Below are positions 43,301 through 51,560 of a DNA stretch of 64,000 bases, one piece after another. A program made the position numbers and the translations under genes. The notes below the pieces were generated by a model. It was not told the DNA's origin. It saw nothing but the letters and a program-made list of their open reading frames with translations, and made no database searches. Each line of letters starts with the position of its first letter. Position 1 is the stretch's first letter. The stretch comes from Streptomyces sp. Ru62 (GTDB taxonomy: Bacteria; Actinomycetota; Actinomycetes; Streptomycetales; Streptomycetaceae), in contig NZ_PQSU01000011.1 of assembly GCF_002920615.1 (NCBI RefSeq), positions 186,001 to 250,000 of the forward strand, given 5' to 3'.

Positions 43301-43468
43301 CCGCTCGGACGGCCGGGGTACGCGGGCGGGCGCGCGGGTGTGACGCCCTTGTCGCGCCCCTGGTCCGGCGCCCCGCGCGGAGCCGCCGGCACGCGCTCGT
43401 GAGCGGCCGGGGACCGAAAGGCGAGACGGAGCTGACCGGCATATGACCGGCCGGTAGGGTCTGATGAC

Positions 43469-43978
43469 GTGCCGAAGCCTCTCAGCCTCCCGTTCGACCC
43501 CATCGCCCGCGCCGACGAACTCTGGAAGCAGCGGTGGGGCAAGGTGCCGTCCATGGCCGCGATCACCTCGATCATGCGGGCCCAGCAGATCCTGCTCTCC
43601 GAGGTGGACGCGGTGGTCAAGCCGTACGGGCTGACGTTCGCCCGGTACGAGGCGCTGGTGCTGCTCACCTTCTCCAAGGCCGGTGAGCTGCCGATGTCCA
43701 AGATCGGTGAGCGGTTGATGGTGCATCCCACCTCCGTGACGAACACGGTGGACCGGCTGGTGAAGTCCGGGCTGGTCGCCAAGCGGCCCAACCCCAACGA
43801 CGGGCGCGGCACGCTGGCCGTCATCACCGACAAGGGACGCGAGGTGGTCGACGCGGCGACCCGTGACCTGATGGCCATGGACTTCGGGCTCGGGGCGTAC
43901 GACGCCGAGGAGTGCCAGGAGATCTTCGCGCTGCTGCGACCGCTGCGGATCGCGGCACACGACTTCGAGGAGGGGTGA
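43469..43978 (+). CDS. MarR-family transcriptional regulator
   Basis: The 169-residue winged-helix protein has the MarR core TFARYEALVLLTFSKAGELPMSKIGERLMVHPTSVTNTVDRLVKSGLV and the wing KRPNPNDGRGTLAVITDKG. It starts at a GTG at 43469. A 168-nt gap without gene precedes it. It is followed after 42 nt by a DUF3817 membrane protein gene in the same direction and may regulate it; MarR and DUF3817 genes are often neighbours in actinomycetes. Confidence 0.9.
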   Translation: MPKPLSLPFDPIARADELWKQRWGKVPSMAAITSIMRAQQILLSEVDAVVKPYGLTFARYEALVLLTFSKAGELPMSKIGERLMVHPTSVTNTVDRLVKSGLVAKRPNPNDGRGTLAVITDKGREVVDAATRDLMAMDFGLGAYDAEECQEIFALLRPLRIAAHDFEEG

Positions 43979-44020
43979 CCCGGGGCAAGATCTCCCGGAA
44001 CGGGTGGTTACGCTCGCTCC

Positions 44021-44359
44021 ATGAAAAAAAGCGTGCTGACCCGCTACCGCGTCATGGCCTACACCACCGGCGTGCTGCTGGTGCTGCTCTGCCTGAGCAT
44101 GATCGCGAAGTACGGGCTGGACGTCGACGGTGCCGCCGACTTCACCCGGGTCGTCGCCATCGCCCACGGCTGGCTGTACGTCGTCTACCTGATCTTCGCG
44201 TTCGACCTGGGCTCCAAGGCCAGGATGCCGGTCGGCCGCCAGCTCTGGGTGCTGCTGGCGGGGACGATCCCGACCGCGGCGTTCTTCGTCGAGCGGAAGA
44301 TCAGCCGCGAGCTGGAGTCCCGGGTCGCCGACGAGGCCCCGGCCGTCGCCAAGGCGTAG
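44021..44359 (+). CDS. DUF3817 membrane protein (copy 2)
   Basis: The 112-residue protein begins MKKSVLTRYRVMAYTTGVLLVLLCLSM and has three membrane helices, with the family histidine in VVAIAHGWLYVVYLIFAFDLG and the end PTAAFFVERKISRELES. It is clearly the same family as the protein at 40450-40794 (WLYVVYLI/VLFILYVI, FFVERKIS/FFAERKLR) but diverged. It lies between the MarR gene and icmA. Confidence 0.88.
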   Translation: MKKSVLTRYRVMAYTTGVLLVLLCLSMIAKYGLDVDGAADFTRVVAIAHGWLYVVYLIFAFDLGSKARMPVGRQLWVLLAGTIPTAAFFVERKISRELESRVADEAPAVAKA

Positions 44360-44434
44360 CGGGTACCGCCGTACGGATACCGTGCGGCGGTCTGCCATCG
44401 ACATTTACTAGGACGTCCAAGTAAATTCGAGGGT

Positions 44435-46135
44435 ATGGACGCTCACGCCATCGAGGAGGGCCGCCGCCGCTGGCAGGCCCGCTACGACGCCGCGCGCAAG
44501 CGCGACGCGGACTTCACCACGCTCTCCGGCGACCCCGTGGAGCCGGTGTACGGGCCCCGACCGGGCGACACGTACGAGGGATTCGAGCGGATCGGCTGGC
44601 CCGGGGAGTACCCCTTCACGCGCGGGCTCCATCCGACCGGCTACCGCGGCCGCACCTGGACGATCCGGCAGTTCGCCGGGTTCGGCAACGCCGAGCAGAC
44701 CAACGAGCGGTACAAGATGATCCTCGCCGCCGGCGGCGGGGGTCTGTCCGTCGCCTTCGACATGCCCACGCTCATGGGGCGGGACTCCGACGATCCCCGT
44801 TCCCTCGGCGAGGTCGGCCACTGCGGGGTCGCCATCGACTCGGCCGCCGACATGGAGGTCCTGTTCAAGGACATCCCGCTGGGGGACGTGACGACCTCCA
44901 TGACCATCAGCGGGCCCGCCGTACCGGTCTTCTGCATGTACCTGGTCGCCGCCGAGCGGCAGGGCGTCGATCCGGGGGTGCTCAACGGGACCCTCCAGAC
45001 CGACATCTTCAAGGAGTACATCGCCCAGAAGGAGTGGCTGTTCCAGCCCGAGCCCCATCTGCGGCTGATCGGCGACCTGATGGAGTACTGCGCGGCCGGC
45101 ATCCCGGCGTACAAGCCGCTCTCCGTCTCCGGGTACCACATCCGGGAGGCCGGGTCCACGGCCGCGCAGGAGTTGGCGTACACGCTGGCGGACGGGTTCG
45201 GGTACGTCGAGCTGGGGCTCAGCCGCGGTCTGGACGTCGACGTCTTCGCGCCCGGCCTGTCCTTCTTCTTCGACGCGCACGTCGACTTCTTCGAGGAGAT
45301 CGCCAAGTTCCGGGCGGCGCGCCGGATCTGGGCGCGGTGGATGCGGGACGTGTACGGCGCGAAGTCCGAGAAGGCGCAGTGGCTGCGGTTCCACACGCAG
45401 ACCGCGGGTGTCTCGCTGACCGCGCAGCAGCCGTACAACAACGTGGTGCGTACGGCGGTGGAGGCGCTGGCGGCCGTGCTCGGCGGGACCAACTCGCTGC
45501 ACACCAACGCGCTCGACGAGACCCTGGCCCTGCCCTCCGAGCAGGCCGCGGAGATCGCGCTGCGCACACAGCAGGTGCTGATGGAGGAGACCGGCGTCGC
45601 CAATGTGGCCGACCCGCTGGGCGGCTCCTGGTACGTCGAGCAGCTGACGGACCGGATGGAGGCGGACGCGGAGAAGATCTTCGAGCAGATCAAGGAGCGG
45701 GGGCTGCGGGCTCACCCGGACGGGCGACACCCGATCGGGCCCATCACGTCCGGCATCCTGCGCGGGATCGAGGACGGGTGGTTCACCGGGGAGATCGCGG
45801 AGTCCGCGTTCCGGTACCAGCAGGCGCTGGAGAAGGGGGACAAGAAGGTCGTCGGCGTCAACGTCCACACCGGGTCCGTCACCGGGGACCTGGAGATCCT
45901 GCGGGTCAGCCATGAGGTGGAGCGGGAGCAGGTGCGGGTGCTCGCCGAACGGAAGGCGGCGCGGGACGAGGCGGCTGTGCGGGGGGCGCTGGACGCGATG
46001 CTCGCCGCGGCCCGGTCCGGGGCCAACATGATCGAGCCGATGCTGGACGCCGTGCGGGCCGAGGCGACGCTGGGGGAGATCTGCGGGGTGCTGCGGGACG
46101 AGTGGGGGGTGTACACGGAGCCGGCCGGCTTCTAG
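44435..46135 (+). CDS. icmA: Isobutyryl-CoA mutase large subunit
   Basis: The adenosylcobalamin-dependent enzyme interconverts isobutyryl-CoA and n-butyryl-CoA, linking valine and fatty-acid pools. The 566-residue chain has the length of known IcmA. Two residues decide substrate: Phe80 (IRQF) and Gln198 (EYIAQKE), where methylmalonyl-CoA mutases have Tyr and Arg. Both are ICM-type here. The B12-binding small subunit IcmB is not adjacent, as in other Streptomyces, and there is no fused B12 or GTPase domain. MeaB 7 kb away and the cobalamin adenosyltransferase at 14 kb are likely helpers. Confidence 0.95.
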   Translation: MDAHAIEEGRRRWQARYDAARKRDADFTTLSGDPVEPVYGPRPGDTYEGFERIGWPGEYPFTRGLHPTGYRGRTWTIRQFAGFGNAEQTNERYKMILAAGGGGLSVAFDMPTLMGRDSDDPRSLGEVGHCGVAIDSAADMEVLFKDIPLGDVTTSMTISGPAVPVFCMYLVAAERQGVDPGVLNGTLQTDIFKEYIAQKEWLFQPEPHLRLIGDLMEYCAAGIPAYKPLSVSGYHIREAGSTAAQELAYTLADGFGYVELGLSRGLDVDVFAPGLSFFFDAHVDFFEEIAKFRAARRIWARWMRDVYGAKSEKAQWLRFHTQTAGVSLTAQQPYNNVVRTAVEALAAVLGGTNSLHTNALDETLALPSEQAAEIALRTQQVLMEETGVANVADPLGGSWYVEQLTDRMEADAEKIFEQIKERGLRAHPDGRHPIGPITSGILRGIEDGWFTGEIAESAFRYQQALEKGDKKVVGVNVHTGSVTGDLEILRVSHEVEREQVRVLAERKAARDEAAVRGALDAMLAAARSGANMIEPMLDAVRAEATLGEICGVLRDEWGVYTEPAGF

Positions 46136-46156
46136 TGCCCTCGGTCGGGCCGGCCT

Positions 46157-46177
46157 CCAGGGGGCTCCGCTCCCTGG
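46157..46177 (+). terminator. GC-rich hairpin after icmA
   Basis: CCAGGG (46157-46162) pairs with CCCTGG (46172-46177), flanked by GGCCGGCC and CCGGCC that can extend the fold. The GGGGGCTCCG core is a frequent Streptomyces intergenic palindrome. It lies 21 nt after the icmA stop and could end transcription from both sides, as the next gene is convergent. Confidence 0.55.
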
Positions 46178-46247
46178 CCCCCCGGCCTGTGCCCACACCA
46201 CCCGACTCGGTCGGCCGTGAGGTGGCCGTCGACCCGTGCTCGGCCGG

Positions 46248-46892
46248 TCAGGAAATTGCTGTCGACTCCTGCTCGGTCGGCTGGGACGTGAGGCCATGGA
46301 GCAGCAGGCGCGTGAAGCTGCGGACCCAGTTCTCGTCCGCCGGTTTGCCGCTGACCAGGGTGCGGTGGACCACCGCGCCCGCGACCACGTCGAAGATGAG
46401 GTCCACCGTGCGGGCGGCTTCCCTCGGGTCCGGTTCCGGGGGGAGTTCGCCGCGGCGCTGGGCCCGGGCGCGACCCGCCAGGACCAGCCGCATCTGGCGG
46501 TCCACGATGGAGGCGCGGATGCGTTCGCGCAGGGCGTCGTCGCGGGTGGCCTCGGCGACCACCGCCATCAGGCCGCTCTTGGCCTCCGGGCGGGCCAGGA
46601 TGGCCGCGAACTGGAGGACGACGCCCTCGATGTCGGCGGCGAGGCTGCCGCGGTCGGGGAGTTCCAGCTCGTCGAAGAGCTCCGCCACCGCGTCCACGAC
46701 CAGCTCGTTCTTGCCGGCCCAGCGGCGGTAGAGCGTCGTCTTCGCAACCCCGGCCCGCGTGGCGACGTCTCCCAGGGTGAGTTTCGACCAGCCGAGTTCG
46801 ACCAGAGCCTCCCGGGTCGCGGCCAGGATCGCGGCGTCCGCGGTGGCGCTGCGCGGGCGCCCGGTACGGCTGGCGGGAGTGCGGCTCTGCAT
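46248..46892 (-). CDS. TetR-family regulator
   Basis: The 214-residue protein has an Arg/Thr-rich start, the helix-turn-helix DAAILAATREALVELGWSKLTLGDVATRAGVAKTTLYRRWAGKNELVVDAVAELF and a C-terminal TetR_C-type ligand domain. It is divergent from the thioredoxin-TPR gene, with a perfect palindrome in the shared 210-nt gap that probably binds it. No exporter or enzyme is adjacent, so its ligand is unknown. Confidence 0.9.
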   Translation of the reverse strand: MQSRTPASRTGRPRSATADAAILAATREALVELGWSKLTLGDVATRAGVAKTTLYRRWAGKNELVVDAVAELFDELELPDRGSLAADIEGVVLQFAAILARPEAKSGLMAVVAEATRDDALRERIRASIVDRQMRLVLAGRARAQRRGELPPEPDPREAARTVDLIFDVVAGAVVHRTLVSGKPADENWVRSFTRLLLHGLTSQPTEQESTAIS

Positions 46893-46975
46893 CCCCCGAC
46901 CATAACCGGCGGGATCTGTGCGGTCGTGAGGGAGATCACCGGGGTGTGGTGTCGCGCGGTGCCCTCATGGCATTA

Positions 46976-46992
46976 CGCTACGGGTCGTAGCG
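46976..46992. promoter_or_regulatory. Palindrome CGCTACG-GGT-CGTAGCG, probable TetR operator
   Basis: A perfect 7-bp inverted repeat with a 3-bp centre, flanked by TTA and AAA, lies 84 bp before the TetR start and 111 bp before the thioredoxin-TPR start. Operators of this CGCTACG/CGTAGCG type are known for TetR regulators of actinomycetes. Autoregulation is the simplest reading. Confidence 0.7.
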
Positions 46993-47102
46993 AAAGCTCG
47001 TGAGGGACGTACGCGAGCGACGACCACCAGGCGTGGGGTGGGGACCCGGCGCCGCACATCGCTTTTTTTCCATCAGACGCGGGATCGGGGGAGGATAGAC
47101 GC

Positions 47103-48074
47103 ATGCAGCCACGGAACATGTCCATGAGCGGTGTCGTCGACCTCGCCGCGGTGAAGGCGGCCCAGGAGGCCAAGGCCAAGGCGGAGCAGGCGCGCGCCGA
47201 AGCGGCCCGGCAGGGCGGGACGGGGGCCGTCTCCCCGGCCGATCTCGTCATCGACGTCGATGAGGCGGGTTTCGAGCGGGACGTCCTGCAGCGCTCCGCC
47301 GAAGTCCCGGTCGTCATCGACTTCTGGGCCGAGTGGTGTCAGCCCTGCAAGCAGCTGAGCCCGGTCCTGGAGCGGCTGGCCGTCGAGTACAACGGGCGCT
47401 TCCTCCTCGCCAAGATCGATGTCGACGCCAACCAGATGTTGATGCAGCAGTTCGGGATCCAGGGCATCCCGGCCGTGTTCGCCGTCGTGGCGGGCCAGGC
47501 GCTGCCGCTCTTCCAGGGGGTGGCCGGCGAGCAGCAGATCCGGCAGACCCTGGACCAGCTGGTGGAGGTCGCCGAGCAGCGCTTCGGGCTGACCGGTCTG
47601 ACCGTCGACCCGGACGCGGAGCCGGGCGGTGCCCCGCAGGCCGCGTCGCCCGAGGGGCCGTACGACGCCGCGCTGAACGCCGCCGCGCAGGCGCTGGACG
47701 CCGGCGACCTGGGCGGGGCTGTCCAGGCGTACAAGAACGTACTGGCCGACGACCCGGCGCATCCGGAGGCCAAACTGGGCCTGGCGCAGGCCGAGTTGCT
47801 CCAGCGGGTCCAGGGCATGGACCCGCAGAAGGTGCGTCAGGAAGCAGCCGAGAAGCCGAAGGACCCGCAGGCGCAGATCGCCGCCGCCGACCTGGATCTG
47901 GTGGGCGGGCACGTCGAGGACGCCTTCGGACGGCTCATCGAGACCGTGCAGCGCACGGCGGGCGACGACCGGGAGGCGGTACGACTCCGGTTGCTGGAGC
48001 TGTTCGAGGTCGTGGGCCAGGAGGACCCTCGCGTGGTGGGCGCACGCAGGGCACTCGCGCGCGCCCTGTTCTGA
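47103..48074 (+). CDS. Thioredoxin-domain and TPR protein (YbbN/CnoX-like)
   Basis: The 323-residue protein begins with a charged helix (VDLAAVKAAQEAKAKAEQARAEAARQ) followed by a thioredoxin domain (about 48-155) with active site Trp78-Cys-Gln-Pro-Cys82. The usual WCGPC is altered to WCQPC, but both cysteines remain. The C-terminal part (about 180-320) is TPR-like (YDAALNAAAQALDAGDLGGAVQAYKNVLADDPAHPEAKLGLAQAEL). The combination matches YbbN/CnoX holdases that hand clients to GroEL. The ribosome site is GGGGGAGG. It stands alone between a TetR gene and a long regulatory gap. Confidence 0.92.
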   Translation: MQPRNMSMSGVVDLAAVKAAQEAKAKAEQARAEAARQGGTGAVSPADLVIDVDEAGFERDVLQRSAEVPVVIDFWAEWCQPCKQLSPVLERLAVEYNGRFLLAKIDVDANQMLMQQFGIQGIPAVFAVVAGQALPLFQGVAGEQQIRQTLDQLVEVAEQRFGLTGLTVDPDAEPGGAPQAASPEGPYDAALNAAAQALDAGDLGGAVQAYKNVLADDPAHPEAKLGLAQAELLQRVQGMDPQKVRQEAAEKPKDPQAQIAAADLDLVGGHVEDAFGRLIETVQRTAGDDREAVRLRLLELFEVVGQEDPRVVGARRALARALF

Positions 48075-48698
48075 CCAGTCGCTAAACGCCACGGCTTGTG
48101 ATGCCGGGGTGAAAGGTTTGCCGACGAGGCATCACGGCGGCCGCGCTTTACCAAATCTTGGTAATCGCGGTCGCTGTTACTGCGAGTAAATCGAGGCCGT
48201 TGGTCTGTCTGGATTCGTCCAGGGATCAACGGCTTTGCTCTGCCCTTCGATGCCACCGAGCGTTGCACTCCGAGACCGGTCGGTCGTCCTCCGGTTATCC
48301 CCCCGTTACTAGCCAGTAACGAACCCCCTTGTGTCCAGGCCGAGAATGCACCACGATCGGCGACGCTCGGTCCATTCCCGTACCCCGGCAGCCGGTCGGG
48401 TCACCGGGAGACTCTGGGTCCCCACCGAGCAGAGCCGGCGGCAGTGGCGCCGGGTCTAGGGCAGGGGGGTCTTCGCCGGCCGGCGAAGCCTGTCCAGCAG
48501 GGTTGTGCGTGATGCGTGTCAGGCGCGACCAGTGGTTGTCGCTCGGGGGTGATCGCCGGTGATTCGGGCGCGGTTCGCGCCTCCGAGCGCGGGCGCTCTC
48601 CTTCCCGAGGACGTAGCACTTCTCCCATCCCTGCCCGGCTGAGCCGCTGATTCGGGGCGAGCCCGGGCCAGGAGATGTACGTCCGAGAAGGAGGAAAT
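48075..48698. other. 624-nt gap with palindromes, upstream of the DUF6230 cluster
   Basis: No open frame here looks like a gene. The first 250 nt hold TTACCAAATCTTGGTAA (48148-48164), TTACT-GCG-AGTAA (48177-48189) and GTTACT-AGCC-AGTAAC (48305-48320). The rest (48330-48690) is GC-rich with weak inverted repeats and ends in the ribosome site AAGGAGGAAAT of the DUF6230 gene. The leader is long enough for a structured 5' UTR or a small RNA, but I cannot identify one. Confidence 0.6.
48148..48320. promoter_or_regulatory. Cluster of TTACT/AGTAA-type palindromes
   Basis: TTACT-GCG-AGTAA (48177-48189) and GTTACT-AGCC-AGTAAC (48305-48320) share half-sites but differ in spacing (3 vs 4 nt). TTACCAA-ATC-TTGGTAA (48148-48164) is a separate perfect palindrome just after the thioredoxin-TPR gene. 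They are AT-rich islands in a GC-rich genome and look like operators for one or two dimeric regulators of the downstream cell-envelope genes. Confidence 0.55.
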
Positions 48699-49337
48699 AT
48701 GGAGTCCCAGGTGCGTGGCGGGACCAGATGGAAGCGGTTCGCTGTGGTCATGGTGCCCAGCGTGGCCGCCACGGCGTGTATAGGTGTCGCCCTCGCGCAG
48801 GGCGCTCTCGCGGCCTCGTTCAGCGTGTCCGGCCAGTCGTTCAAGGTGTCCGCCGACCAGCTCGTCGGCACCGGCTTCTCGCAGTACGGCGCCATCGACA
48901 GCGGCTACACGCTGGACGGCAAGAAGACGGCGCACCCGGTGGCCGTCTCGGCGTTCAAGCACGCCGAGATCACCAACCTGTGCCAGTCCGTGGTCACGCC
49001 CGACGTGCCGATCTTCGGCAACGTCAGCCTGATCCTGCGGGCCGGCGGCGCGGGCGCCGAGAAGGTCCAGGCCGACAACATCTACATCGACGTTGCCGAC
49101 CTCAACGCCGACGCGACGTTCGAGAACATCGACATCGGTGTGGCCGCCAAGGACGCCTCCAAGGGTCCGGGCATGAAGGGCGGCGGCGAGCAGGCCAACC
49201 CGTACGGGTTCGCCCAGCAGGCCGACAAGGCCACGCTGTCCGACGTGAAGCAGACGGCGTGGGCCACCACCGCCGGAACCTTCAAGCTCAGCGGCCTGAA
49301 GATGTCGCTGTCGACGGGTGTCAAGGAGTGCTACTAA
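48699..49337 (+). CDS. DUF6230 exported/membrane protein
   Basis: The 212-residue protein has a signal-anchor helix (FAVVMVPSVAATACIGVALAQGALA) and then a beta-rich, Ala/Asp-rich outer domain with conserved patterns ASFSVSGQSFKVSADQLVGTGFSQYG and ADNIYIDVADLNADATF. Two cysteines (NLCQSVV and the final KECY) may pair. Older annotations call relatives cholesterol esterase; I see no Ser-hydrolase motif. The ATG at 48699 follows AAGGAGGAA. It heads a three-gene set with DUF6114 and a Ser/Pro-rich exported protein. Confidence 0.85.
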   Translation: MESQVRGGTRWKRFAVVMVPSVAATACIGVALAQGALAASFSVSGQSFKVSADQLVGTGFSQYGAIDSGYTLDGKKTAHPVAVSAFKHAEITNLCQSVVTPDVPIFGNVSLILRAGGAGAEKVQADNIYIDVADLNADATFENIDIGVAAKDASKGPGMKGGGEQANPYGFAQQADKATLSDVKQTAWATTAGTFKLSGLKMSLSTGVKECY

Positions 49338-49453
49338 GCACTCGCTGACGGGCGGGGGAGCCGTGGCGCCCCCGCCCGTCAACACTCCGGCCGCGTCCTC
49401 ACGCGCGGCACACATCACCACCACAGCAACGCCGCACCAGGGAGCTGTTTTCC

Positions 49454-50044
49454 ATGAGCGCCGAGACTCCTGCCGCCGCACCCGGCCAGTTCACCCGCCG
49501 GAGGCTGCAGTTCCGCGCCTGGCGGGGCACGCGGCCGTTCTGGGCCGGTCTGTTCGTCATGCTCGGCGGCTTTCCGATCATGTACTTCCCGTACGCCCAC
49601 CTCCAGCTCGGACACCTGACGCTGGCCATGGCGACCACCGCGGGAGCCGGGTCCCTGATCATCGGTGTGCTGCTCATCGTCCTGGGCATCAGCCTCTGGT
49701 TCCAGAAGCACGTACGGACCTTCGCGGGCGTCGCCGCGATCCTGCTCGCGCTGGTGTCCATCCCCGTGTCCAACTTCGGCGGCTTCGTCATGGGCTTCCT
49801 GCTCGCCCTGGTCGGCGGAGCGCTGGCCGTGGCCTGGGCGCCGGGCACGCCTCCGCAGGAGCAGCCGCCGGCCGAGGCCACCCCGGACGAGGGCGGTACC
49901 CCCGACACGGCTCCGCTGCCGCACCAGGGCACGGCCCCGGCGGCCGACGCCGGCCCGGCCGGGCCGTACAAGGCGCCGTGGGAGAACGACCTGTCAGGAA
50001 CGAGCCCGGCCAACGGGGCGAACGGGAGGCACAGTGCCGGCTGA
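49454..50044 (+). CDS. DUF6114 membrane protein
   Basis: The 196-residue protein has a basic N-terminus (RRRLQFRAWRGTRPFWAG) and four membrane helices (about 36-130: GLFVMLGGFPIMYFPYAHL, LTLAMATTAGAGSLIIGVLLIVLGISLWF, FAGVAAILLALVSIPVSNFGGFVMGFLLALVGGAL). Its C-terminal tail is Pro/Ala-rich. DUF6114 has no known function but is regularly next to DUF6230. Its stop overlaps the start of the next gene by 11 nt, so they are translationally coupled. Confidence 0.87.
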   Translation: MSAETPAAAPGQFTRRRLQFRAWRGTRPFWAGLFVMLGGFPIMYFPYAHLQLGHLTLAMATTAGAGSLIIGVLLIVLGISLWFQKHVRTFAGVAAILLALVSIPVSNFGGFVMGFLLALVGGALAVAWAPGTPPQEQPPAEATPDEGGTPDTAPLPHQGTAPAADAGPAGPYKAPWENDLSGTSPANGANGRHSAG

Positions 50045-51464
50045 CGAGGTGACCCGCGGGACCGACGTGGACGGGTCCCGCGCGAGAACCGGGCCCCGCC
50101 ACGCGGCCCCCAGAAAGCCGCTGTTCACCAGGTTCCACATGCCGGCCGGCAAGGCGATAGCCTCGGTGGCCATGCCCACGGCGGTGCTCATGGGCATGGG
50201 CTTCACCTCCACGCTCGCCCTCGCCGACAACAACGGCAGCCCGGCCCCGTCGACGTCGGCGAAGAGCCTGACGGCCGACGAGTACAAGGACTGCGTGAAG
50301 GCGCTGGACGACGGCTCCAAGGACCCCTCGGCCTCACCGTCGCCGTCCCCGTCCCAGAGCACGACGGCCGCGCCGTCGCCGTCGGAGACCGCCGGGAGCG
50401 GGAAGACGCAGGAGTCGGGCGGCACCTCTTCGTCGGATTCAGGTTCCGACGGCAAGGACACGCCCGAGCCGACCGCGACCTCGGGGTCCTCCGACCCCGA
50501 CTCCGGCTCGGGCTCCGGCTCCGCGGACTCCGGTTCGTCGGACTCCGGTTCCTCGGACTCCGGTTCGGGTTCCGCCGGCGCCGACACGACCACGCCGACG
50601 CAGTCGCAGACCCAGAGCGGTGGCGGGAACGTCCTCGACACCATCGGCGACACGCTCGGTGACCTCCTCACCGGCGGCGGCAAGGACTCGGGTACGTCGT
50701 CGCAGACGCCGACCCCGACACCGTCCGCGTCCCAGTCGTCCGCCACGGACACCCCGTCCACGGACACCTCGTCCGGCGGCGGCAAGGAGTCGGGCGGCGG
50801 CAAGGAGTCCGGCGGCACCTCCGACACCGTCAAGGACACGGTGAAGAAGGCCACGGACACGGTCAAGGACACCGTCGGCGGCACCACCGGCACCGTCTCC
50901 AGGACGGCCGGGGACGCCACGAAGGCGGCCGGTGACGCGACCGGGGCGGACACGCCGGACCCGTCCGCGAGCGAGTCCGCCTCCGCCGACGACTGCCCGG
51001 TGGCCACGGACGACGAGGGCGGCGTCGACAACAAGGTGCTGGTGGCGGACGACCCCTGGTACCTGAACGCCAGCTCCCTGCTCCTCAAGGGCGCCGACTA
51101 CCAGGGCATCGTCGAGGTGAAGACGGCGGGCGGCACCACCAAGAAGGTGCTGAAGTACGTCATCTCCGGCGGCACCGACATCGGCGACCTGCACCAGACG
51201 GTGAAGGACAAGCAGGCGAACAAGACGTACCACGTCCAGGCGGCCAAGGGCTCGACGTCCACCATCACCGGCGGCGACACGGTGATGTACACCGAGAGCA
51301 TCTCCGGCAACCTGTTCGGGCTGATCCCGGTGACCTTCAGCCCCGACAGCCCGCCGCCGCTGAACATCCCGCTGATCTACTTCACCAACGTCAAGGTGAC
51401 CCAGGCGGCCCAGTTCGGCGGCAACCTGCACGTGCCCGGCATGCACGTGTACACGACCGACTGA
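50034..51464 (+). CDS. Exported protein with Ser/Asp/Gly/Pro-rich region, DUF6230-cluster partner
   Basis: The 476-residue protein starts at a GTG with GGGAGGC upstream. A membrane or signal segment (about 36-62: GKAIASVAMPTAVLMGMGFTSTLALAD) leads to about 270 residues of low-complexity Ser/Pro/Asp/Gly/Thr sequence with short repeats (SGSGSADSGSSDSGSSDSGSG, GGGKESGGGKESGG). A compact conserved C-terminal domain covers about 325-476 (DDPWYLNASSLLLKGADYQGIVEVKTAGG ... IPLIYFTNVKVTQAAQFGGNL). The low-complexity stretch looks like a wall-spanning stalk. Function is unknown; some databases mislabel relatives as HypF. Confidence 0.8.
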   Translation: MPADEVTRGTDVDGSRARTGPRHAAPRKPLFTRFHMPAGKAIASVAMPTAVLMGMGFTSTLALADNNGSPAPSTSAKSLTADEYKDCVKALDDGSKDPSASPSPSPSQSTTAAPSPSETAGSGKTQESGGTSSSDSGSDGKDTPEPTATSGSSDPDSGSGSGSADSGSSDSGSSDSGSGSAGADTTTPTQSQTQSGGGNVLDTIGDTLGDLLTGGGKDSGTSSQTPTPTPSASQSSATDTPSTDTSSGGGKESGGGKESGGTSDTVKDTVKKATDTVKDTVGGTTGTVSRTAGDATKAAGDATGADTPDPSASESASADDCPVATDDEGGVDNKVLVADDPWYLNASSLLLKGADYQGIVEVKTAGGTTKKVLKYVISGGTDIGDLHQTVKDKQANKTYHVQAAKGSTSTITGGDTVMYTESISGNLFGLIPVTFSPDSPPPLNIPLIYFTNVKVTQAAQFGGNLHVPGMHVYTTD

Positions 51465-51497
51465 GCGGTCGTACAAGCCAGTTCGGGAGCCGCACAA

Positions 51498-51535
51498 CAC
51501 CGAGGGCGCCCCCCTGCGCGGGGGCGCCCTCGGTG
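51498..51535. terminator. 16-bp bidirectional terminator
   Basis: CACCGAGGGCGCCCCC (51498-51513) and its exact complement (51520-51535) enclose CTGCGC. It sits between the convergent exported-protein gene and pyruvate kinase gene and has the strength expected of a two-way terminator. Confidence 0.88.
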
Positions 51536-51560
51536 CCTCACAAGACCCTTGCCGGACGGG

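Noticed and set aside
47055..47075. Run of seven T upstream of the thioredoxin-TPR gene, possible terminator
   Set aside because: No stable stem directly precedes it; the run is simply an AT-rich patch in the promoter region.
48329..48562. 77-codon frame in the gap before the DUF6230 gene
   Set aside because: Starts without a ribosome site and has atypical composition; no conserved pattern.
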